15,246 nt of DNA from Funneliformis mosseae (taxonomy: Eukaryota; Glomeromycota; Glomeromycetes; Glomerales; Glomeraceae), in contig CAJVPP010002339.1 in assembly GCA_910592005.1 (NCBI GenBank), positions 1 to 15,246 of the forward strand, written 5' to 3'. Position 1 is the stretch's first letter. Each line of letters starts with the position of its first letter. Positions 8,623 through 15,246 of this stretch are shown here, piece after piece. Below the pieces are notes generated by a model that was not told the origin of the DNA, searched no databases, and worked only from the letters and a program-made list of their open reading frames with translations. The position numbers were made by a program, and so were the translations under genes.

Positions 8623-10134
8623 TTATTCAAATCCATTTCTAACATTTTCATAGATACTATCAGGGAAAAAACAATGATTTGAAGTTTGATCAAGTGCATC
8701 TTTACCACCTAATCCATGATATGCCGCTAATAACAATGAACGTTCATTAGAAGTAGGGAAGTCTCCACTTATTTCCCAAAACATTACACCGCGTAAATCG
8801 TTTCTTTTAATATAATCGGTCTTTTGATAGACAACTTGTGGATTATCATAGGTTATGAATTCTTTTTTAGATGCACAATAACCATAGCAAGCAACTTTCT
8901 TGTCATCAAAGTATTCAATTGAACCTGTACGTGGCAATGTCTTATAATCATATACCCCTTGTTCCCAAGTTCCTTCACCAATCCCATTATATGGGGAATC
9001 CAAGCCATTCGTGTTTTGAAATGCTCGACCATACATTGGCATACCGATAACTATCTTATCATTATCTACACCTTGATCGATGTAATATCTCACAGCTTTA
9101 TCGGTAGATAAGTCAACTCCATATAAATTAGATTGATGACCTGTCTTACTTGACCAAGATCCCCGAAAATCATACGCCATAAGATAAAAGATGTCAAGAT
9201 ATTTATTCATTTTCTTCAAATCCATGTTCCGATATTGATCTTCACCGCATGGCATCGCGGCAGTCAATAAAAACTTGTATGATAAATTCCGTGATTGAGA
9301 ATAATTATCTAATGCCTTTCTAAGCTCCTTTAACAGCTTGACATAATTCTTAGCATCTTCTTCATTTTTAGGGTATTCCCAATCAACTAATAAAGAAAAA
9401 AAAGGTAAATAAATAATTAGAAGGTTTGCGTCAAATAAATATTACTACTTTTCAATGAACTTACCGTCTAAACCATCTAAACCTAAATCTTTGAGTAAAT
9501 TAATAGAGGAGGTAATAAATTTTTTCCTCGTGTCAGGATTAGCAGCAACGGTCGGAAAATGGGTTGACCATGTCCAACCTCCAATTGATAAGGTGACTTT
9601 AAGATTTCTGTTCCTTTTCTTTAATAATCCTAATTGTTTAAAATTTCCGTAAAGATTTTTTTTTTCGTCATTCCAAGAGTCCCCGTCAAAATGTTTGTCT
9701 GTATCAGCCCAGGCATCGCCTAGAAATACCTCTCCATCCGGTTTTAGGTTTGCAAAGGCATACAAAATATGAGTCAATTTAGTTGCGTCCATGTCGACAA
9801 CATTATATGCTCGAGCATAAATACTCCATGATGTAAAATAAGCTGCAACAACTTTTCTACTTTTACTCATTGGAGGTATTGGTTTTTCGATAGAAGTTGA
9901 TAATGGAGCTGATGTAGTAGGTGTTGTTGAAAATGTCTCTTGTATAGGAATTTGATCCGAATGTTCAATTATATCGGTAGTATTTTCTAAATAAAGCAAA
10001 GAAGGAATTGTTGTCCAAACAGTTATGCCTATAACTAGAAATAATAAAAAAATTAAAATATTTGCTTTCGAACTATGTTCGTTTTTAGGTTGAGGTGAAC
10101 TTTCAGAAGTACTGAGTTGTTCGTATTTTATCAT
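8623..10134 (-). CDS. Class V (GH18) chitinase, predicted type II membrane anchor
   Basis: Hydrolyses chitin by the substrate-assisted retaining GH18 mechanism. Two exons, complement(8623-9386, 9465-10134), give 477 residues. Residues 1-25 are polar and 26-48 form a hydrophobic membrane segment with no obvious signal cleavage site. Residues 50-93 are a Ser/Thr/Pro-rich stalk with an N-glycosylation sequon at Asn51. The catalytic domain runs from VVAAYF (about 95) to about 450. It holds SIGG (183-186), the active-site motif DGLDVDWE (220-227, acid Glu227), MAYDF (293-297) and the substrate-stacking Trp427 in MFWEISGD. All catalytic residues are present and the domain has normal length, so the enzyme should be active. 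The predicted topology places it outside the plasma membrane facing the wall, which suggests wall remodelling rather than secretion; the localisation is inferred. The start is the first ATG of the open frame and gives a complete N-terminus. The C-terminus has no chitin-binding module. Confidence 0.95.
9387..9464 (-). other. Spliceosomal intron inside the chitinase active-site motif
   Basis: A 78-nt phase-1 intron with donor GTAAGT, a CTAAT branch-like motif, a T-rich tract and acceptor TTAG. It splits the Val224 codon between the third and fourth positions of DGLDVDWE. Reading through without splicing adds GKFIEK and a stop at 229 residues, losing the catalytic Asp-Trp-Glu. The motif is perfectly restored only by this splice, which strongly supports it. 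Confidence 0.95.
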
Positions 10135-10330
10135 TTTTATTAATGTAGAAAAATGTATTTACCAAAAAAGTCGGTACGCTAATTTATTTATCTATTTGTG
10201 TTGTACAATTTGCAATTAATGACGAATTTTATAATATAAATAAATTTATTCCTCAAAGTATTTTCTAGCTAACCTATTTATTAAAAAGAGAACTTATTAT
10301 TTTAAGAAGTTCTTTTATTTTAACTAATTA
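10135..10330 (-). promoter_or_regulatory. Probable chitinase promoter and 5' UTR region
   Basis: This lies directly upstream of the chitinase ATG on the minus strand and ends at a MITE. A TATA-like stretch (minus strand TATATTATAAAAT, about 10226-10238) sits about 95-105 bp before the ATG. An inverted repeat with ~10-bp stems (10286-10295 and 10307-10316) lies further upstream. AT-rich background makes TATA-like strings common, so the assignment rests mainly on position. Confidence 0.35.
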
Positions 10331-10752
10331 CTGTATTCCTCCGAAAATAATTTATAAAGTTGCTTATTTTCGGGTAGTTAAATTTTTTTTTTTTTTAATG
10401 TACTTGTATAGTTAAAAGTTTGATTTTCGTGTTATAAAATTAACATGACTCCAACGTGACCACTGATCATTTAATATACGTTACATGCATCACGAACTGG
10501 TTTACGAAGTTGTTAGTGGTAGAAGTGATTAATATGATAGTGACGCAAGCAATTATTTTATAAAAATTCATTAATAAAATACTTTTTTTTGGTTTATTTG
10601 AGCTTTATTTTATTATTTAAAATGTTCTTATTACATTACATATAGTTTTAATGCGAAACTAATTAAATATTCAATGTGTTGCTTATTTTCGGGTATTATT
10701 TATTTTAAGAGTTGCTTATTTTTTGGGGTTGCTTATTTTCGGAGGAATACGG
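10331..10752. mobile_element. 422-bp TA-flanked MITE upstream of the chitinase
   Basis: Terminal inverted repeats read CTGTATTCCTCCGAAAATAA on the left and CCGTATTCCTCCGAAAATAA on the right (19 of 20 match). TA duplications lie at 10329-10330 and 10753-10754, as in Tc1/mariner-type elements. The motif TTGCTTATTTTCGG recurs inside at 10360, 10679 and 10729, with a variant at 10712. These subterminal repeats could be transposase-binding sites. There is no coding capacity, so it is non-autonomous. Its left end is 197 bp upstream of the chitinase start. Confidence 0.82.
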
Positions 10753-10754
10753 TA

Positions 10755-11622
10755 TAATTTGTTTTTTACTACCAAGAAAATTAATTTATTTTACTAAAAC
10801 ATAATAGTAGTTTTATCTACTGCAAAAAATCTATATATTCAGATTTAGCATTTTGATGAACATTTATTTGTAAAAATATTATAATATTTAAATAAAAATG
10901 ATCAAATGATACTTATAATACTTGTAAAATATGTCTTTATAAATATAAATAATTAAATCACTATGATTTCCACAAAATTTTTTACTTTATAATGAAATTA
11001 ATATTATTTATTAAAGGAAATATATTATTATCTTTGTTTAAAAGAGATATTCAAATTATATAATTGCTTTTGTGAAAATATTAATCATTTCTCTATAAAA
11101 ATCAAATAAAAAAATTAGGTTATATTTAGAGATAGATAAATATTTTAATGTTATTTAAATATAAATGTTTAATAAAAATATTATAGTATTTTTAAATATA
11201 ATTTAAAAAAGAAAATTTTATAATTAAGATTACAAAAAAAAAAAGATAATATAGTTAAATAAAAATAAATTTATGATTTTTAATTCAGATAAGAAAAATA
11301 ATATTAAAAAAAATATATATAAATTTATACATAATGTATAAATACAAATCATGATAAATATCTATCTCATTTATATTTATTTATATTATATAAAATAAAT
11401 ATCATTTGTGTGCAGTTTATTATGTTATAATAATTAATATTACAACTACATAATATATAATTATGTAATTTATTTATATTAAGATAATTATAAGATCTTA
11501 TAATTAAACATTATACTATTACTTTTCTTTATACTTTCTTATTTGTATCTTATATAGGAGGTAGTCAATAGAAAAAGAAAAATCTACAAATTTTGAGTAA
11601 TTTTAGTTATTAAGCTAGTTTT
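10755..11622. other. AT-rich non-coding stretch
   Basis: No gene or bounded element was seen. It contains a perfect 22-bp palindrome at 11485-11506 (TAATTATAAGA followed by its reverse complement). In DNA of this composition one such palindrome may be chance. Confidence 0.45.
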
Positions 11623-11630
11623 GTTTACAT

Positions 11631-12613
11631 TAATGCTCTAAACAGTTCAGTTCAGTTCAGATTATAGGCTAATCTGAAACTGAACTGAAAATTTCGGTTT
11701 GATTCAGTTCAGATTATAAATCCTAAAAATGCCAATCTGAAACTGAACTGAACTGTAAACCGGTAAAAATCTGAACTAAACTAAAAATTTCAGATTAATC
11801 CAAATTTCGGATCGTTTGAAATGATCCTTTTATCATTCTTTTAGAACAATAACTTCAATCATTCCAAATGAACGATTTTTTTATCGTTCAATTAGAACGA
11901 TAATTTAATCATTCCAATTGAATGATTTTTTTATCGTTCATTTGGAATGATAACTTCAATTGTTCTAAACGAATGATTCTTTTATTATTCTTTTAGAATG
12001 ATAATTTAATCATTTCAATCAAACGATTCTTTTATCATTCATTTGAAATGATAATTTGATTATTTCAATCGAATAATTTTCTATTGTTTGTTTAGAATGA
12101 TAATTTCATCGTTCTAATCAAATGATTTTTTTATCGTTCGTTTGAAATGATAACTTCAATCGTTCTAAATAAATAATTCTTTTATCATTCATTTGGAATG
12201 ATAATTTAATCATTCCAATCGAACGATTCTTTTATCATTCATTTAGAATAACAATTTCATTATTCCAATTAAACGATTCTTTTATTGTTCGTTTAGAATG
12301 ATAATTTAATCATTTCAATTGAATGATCCTTTTATTGTTCATTTAGAATGATAATTTAATCGTTCTAAATGAACAATTCTTTTATCGTTCGTTTAGAATG
12401 ATAATTTCATCATTCCAAATGATCTGAAATTTTGGATTAATCTGAAATTTTCAGTTCAGTTCAGATTTTTTTCAGTTCAGATTAGATTTATAATCTGAAA
12501 AAAATTCGAACTGAACTGAAAATTTTCAGATTGAAATTTTTGCAATCTGAAACTGAACTGAAGTTGATCTGAACTAAAAATTTTTGAATTAATCCAAACT
12601 ATTCAAAGCTTTA
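11631..12613. mobile_element. Fold-back element with hAT-like ends and 8-bp target duplication
   Basis: A 983-bp element flanked by GTTTACAT at 11623-11630 and 12614-12621. The ends read inward TAATGCTCTAAACAG on the left and TAAAGCTTTGAATAG on the right, agreeing at 11 of 15 positions with most differences being transitions. An 8-bp duplication and TA...G ends are typical of the hAT superfamily. Left arm (11631-11810) and right arm (12424-12613) are long, imperfect inverted repeats filled with TTCAG/CTGAA motifs. Their inner ~55 bp (11768-11825 against 12409-12470) pair almost perfectly. The core is an inverted-motif array, described separately. There is no coding capacity, so it is non-autonomous and probably mobilised in trans. 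Superfamily assignment is inferred from duplication length and ends only. Confidence 0.72.
11811..12423. repeat. Array of ~24 alternately inverted 25-bp motifs (50-bp period)
   Basis: About twelve 50-bp units, each built as a forward and an inverted version of one core. The core is ATCRTTCRTTTRGAATGAT, then about 25 bp on ATCRTTCYAAWYGAAYGAT, and so on. Every unit can therefore form two short hairpins, and the whole array can pair with itself in many registers. Copies differ mostly by A/G and C/T changes. The first motif (11811-11825) and the last (12409-12423) form the array limits and abut the element arms. The array is not interspersed with unique spacers. Confidence 0.8.
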
Positions 12614-12621
12614 GTTTACAT

Positions 12622-13366
12622 GATCATGATCAACAAAGTGAATCAATAAAAAAATTTTTTACTTAAAAAGTAGATTTTTCCTTTTCTACTAACTACTTCA
12701 TATTTATTTTTCATCATTATTTTTGTTAATGTTAAACCTTTAAATATAATGATAAATAAAATAGAACAAAAAAATATTAAATGTGATAAACAATATAATA
12801 CTTTGACTTTAACAAAAATTAATATTTTTTTTTCATTCATTTATATTTTATTGAATTTCCTTAATATATTACTATTGTTATATAATATATTTATTATCTA
12901 ATTATATAATTAAAAAGAATCTGCCTAATAGATTTATAAAACAATTTGCAATAGATCATTAATAATTAGTCTTATAAATAAAATAAATTATCTAACTCTT
13001 TAGAATTAACCTCTAGATTTATTTTTCTTAACTAAAAAGATTTTAAGAATTGAATCATATGTTTGAAAGGTTTTAACTATAAGATTTAAACTAGTAAAAT
13101 TATTCAAGATGAAATGTGAAAAGTTACTTAAATTTAAGTCTTATATTTTACAAATCATATTAGATCTAACAAAATAATATAATATTCATTTCTAATGAAT
13201 ACAATATTTTTGAAAACTTAATATAACTTATTTAAAGATAAGTAGTAATATTATAAAAATCAATTCATTTAATAATATACATAATCACCTACTTATCTTA
13301 ATGATCTAAGAAATAGTCCTATAATTTTGAAAGGTGACAAAGAAAATGTTGATTGATGTGAAAAAG
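12622..13366. other. AT-rich non-coding stretch
   Basis: No recognisable gene, RNA or bounded element. A 65-codon open frame on the minus strand (12643-12840), rich in Lys, Ile and Phe, is best explained by base composition. Confidence 0.45.
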
Positions 13367-13368
13367 TA

Positions 13369-13832
13369 CACTACCTACTCAAAAATTTAGAATCACTTAA
13401 TTATATATAAATTACTAATGTTTTATTTAATAAAATTTTAAGCTTAGAAAATTTTTTTAATTAAAATATTACAATAAAACTAATATTAGATTTAAATTCT
13501 TATTATTAAGAGAATTATAATAAACTAAATTTTTGTTTAATTTAAATTATTAAAAATAGAAAAATCAATTAACATTATATATATAAAAATTAAATCTAAC
13601 CTTACTTTTATAAGTATGATGTTAATTTTTAAAAATTGATTTTTTATTTCTAATAATTTAATTATAATAAAAATTTAGTTTAAAAATTTTTTGATAAGAA
13701 AAATCTAAATCTAATATTAATTTTATTATAACTATTTTAATTAAAAAAATTTTTTAAGCTTAAAATTTTGTTAAATAAAATATTAGTAATTTATATATAA
13801 TTGGATGATTCTAAACTTTTAAGTAGATAGTA
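13369..13832. mobile_element. 464-bp TA-flanked MITE forming one long hairpin
   Basis: The first ~220 bp and the last ~220 bp are near-complementary, so nearly the whole element folds back on itself around a centre near 13600. The ends read inward CACTACCTACTCAAAAATTT and TACTATCTACTTAAAAGTTT, followed on both sides by AGAATCA and an AATTATATATAAATTACTAAT block. TA lies at 13367-13368 and 13833-13834. Most arm differences are transitions. TA duplications and these ends fit a Tc1/mariner-type non-autonomous element. Because the right flank reads TATA, the exact last base is ambiguous by two. Confidence 0.78.
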
Positions 13833-14095
13833 TATGTTATTTAAAGGTAAATAGATCAATGTCTATTTATCTTTTATTAAAATATAACTATTTGAATTAA
13901 CTTATTTACAAAAAAGATTTGTATAATACAATTTGTTAGTTTTAATAAAAATATAATCTAAAAGATGGTGATATTTTATAGATGCTTTAATTATTAATGA
14001 ATAAGAAGAATTTAAATTAACTTTAGATTATAAAGATTCAATTATAACTAATTTTACAAAGATTAATTTTTCTTTTATAGATTTCTCCTATATAA

Positions 14096-15170
14096 AAAGA
14101 GTTATATTGTAAATATAATGATGTTATTATAGTAGATAGTACTTATAATATAAACTGATTTTAGATTATCCTTTATATCATAATTATAGTTGATAATAAC
14201 TATAAAACTAGAATTATGATATATGTAATTATTAAAGAAAATAATAAATACTTATTGGTAAATATTTGATACTTAAAGAAACAGATATTTCTTTTTCATA
14301 AATTATCAATTCTGATTCTGATTATTCTTAATCAAGGATATTTATTCCAATATTTATCACTTATTAACATATTTCACATAGATCTAAACTTTCAAAAAAA
14401 CTTAAAGAAAAATTAGGTAATTAGTTTAAGGAATTTTATCATAATATGTATATTAGAATTTTCTTTATAAAAAACTATTAAGCTTAGGTAGAATTAACTA
14501 GTTGTATAATTTTTAGTAATAGCTAAATACTATCTGATACTTTTTATTATATTAAGGATTTATAAATAGTCTTTTAGATCTATAAATAATTTACAATTAA
14601 TACAAAAAGCACATAATGAATTGAATCAATAAATAATCATGTACATAATAAAGTAAATCAATCTATATTATTATGTGATCTATTGATTATTATTAATAAT
14701 CATATTAAAAATGATAAATATTTAGAAAATTTAAGTTAATCAAAATATCTTATTTATAATTAGTATACTGATGCTAAATATAAGATTTTTTAATGAGTAG
14801 ATACTATTATTAAAGAATTTTAACTCCTATAATACTTAAAATATAAAGATCACTAATTTGTATACTATAATATTAGTTAGATTATAGAATGGTATTATTT
14901 GATAAAAATTAAGTATCATTTTAAAATTTGTCAATTATAATTATTGTATATTAAACTACATATAACATTTTTTGTAGAAACTGATTATAAAGAAATAAGT
15001 GTAAAAATTAGAAAATAAAAATAAGATATAAATCAGTTTCTTTTCTTATCATTGGTTTTAAATTTACCAATAGAAGAAATTCTTGAAATATGAAATTTAT
15101 GAGTAATTAATATATAAGAAATCAGACATTATATAATTCTACTTAATAAAGACATACATTTATATATAAT
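14096..15170 (+). pseudogene. Decayed Mutator-like (MULE) transposase
   Basis: Readable fragments in order match the MULE transposase plan. They are KYNDVIIVDSTYN (first catalytic Asp region, about 14111-14149), IVDNNYKTR (about 14186), KKLKEKLGN-FKEFYH (about 14395), ST-(stop stop)-IESINNHVHNKVN (about 14608-14655), SLLCDLL-like and NNHIKND blocks, VDTIIKEF (about 14797) and a C-terminal EEILEIW ... YIILLNK block leading to a lost SWIM-type motif (HLYI where HLCxC is expected). The frame shifts at least twice (near 14275-14383, and around 14820). Many stops interrupt it. Where the family is conserved they read as converted Arg, Gln or Trp: NRF-Q at 14153-14163, STQR before IESIN, and EIW near 15090. 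The region 13835-14095 may hold further N-terminal remains but nothing is readable. No terminal repeats were found; the 3' end may lie beyond the window. Confidence 0.75.
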
Positions 15171-15182
15171 CAACTCTTTCTA

Positions 15183-15226
15183 CAACGAATTTTGATATAA
15201 CGAATTTTACAATACAACGGATTTTC
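15183..15226 (+). repeat. Three AACGRATTTT copies at the window edge
   Basis: AACGAATTTT, AACGAATTTT and AACGGATTTT follow each other at about 15-17-bp spacing, then CAGTGTCAGAC. Short clustered copies next to CAGT resemble the terminal or subterminal part of another DNA transposon, possibly entering from the right. The window ends too soon to define it. Confidence 0.35.
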
Positions 15227-15246
15227 AGTGTCAGACAGATTTTTAA

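Noticed and set aside
8623..9267. Separate 214-residue chitinase fragment
   Set aside because: It is the 3' part of exon 2; the frame is open up to the splice acceptor at 9387 and restores the catalytic motif with exon 1.
9455..9652. 65-codon plus-strand open frame
   Set aside because: Antisense shadow of chitinase exon 1.
11485..11506. 22-bp perfect palindrome as an operator or cruciform site
   Set aside because: In DNA this AT-rich a palindrome of this length can arise by chance, and nothing next to it gives it a role.
11811..12423. CRISPR-like array
   Set aside because: There are no unique spacers, units are contiguous and diverged, motifs alternate in orientation, and the context is a eukaryotic transposon.
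12643..12840. 65-codon minus-strand open frame
   Set aside because: Lys/Ile/Phe-rich product expected from AT-rich DNA, with no motif.

Overview
The window is strongly AT-rich eukaryotic DNA. Short spliceosomal introns (63, 75 and 78 nt), one intact class V (GH18) chitinase and a dense load of decayed DNA transposons suggest a fungus. The AT-richness and the style of the Mutator-like transposase relic recall arbuscular mycorrhizal fungi (Glomeromycotina, Rhizophagus-like). That placement is an inference from recalled family features, not from a search.

Layout. 1-1240: a small island of GGTTC palindromes with a possible 8-bp target duplication, then non-coding sequence with an ATAAA-rich low-complexity stretch. 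1244-1537: a weak LTR-like segment. 1671-2480: an unrecognised dead reading frame that keeps one frame through six stops. 2481-5408: extremely AT-rich, holding a ~650-bp repeat structure (3641-4290) whose arms flank a ~51-bp tandem array, and a diverged 71/85-bp repeat (5123-5286). 5409-7668: a complete-length pogo/Tigger-like transposon with 22-bp terminal inverted repeats, TA duplications and a transposase killed by stops. 8623-10134 (minus strand): the only intact gene, a two-exon chitinase predicted to be membrane-anchored. 10331-10752: a 422-bp TA-flanked MITE just upstream of it. 11631-12613: a 983-bp fold-back element with hAT-like ends and 8-bp duplications, whose core is about 24 alternately inverted ~25-bp motifs. 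13369-13832: a 464-bp TA-flanked MITE that is essentially one long hairpin. 14096-15170: a heavily decayed MULE transposase running towards the window edge.

Themes. The transposon relics decay mainly through stops explained by C-to-T or G-to-A changes (Gln, Arg and Trp codons turned into stops, and a splice donor GTAAGT turned into ATAAGT), while the chitinase is untouched. This is what methyl-cytosine deamination or a RIP-like process on silenced repeats would leave, although general AT mutation pressure could give the same picture. The non-autonomous elements share a fold-back design able to form strong hairpins. No RNA gene, CRISPR array or second intact protein gene was seen. The bench-worthy novelty is the fold-back element class with its alternately inverted core array.
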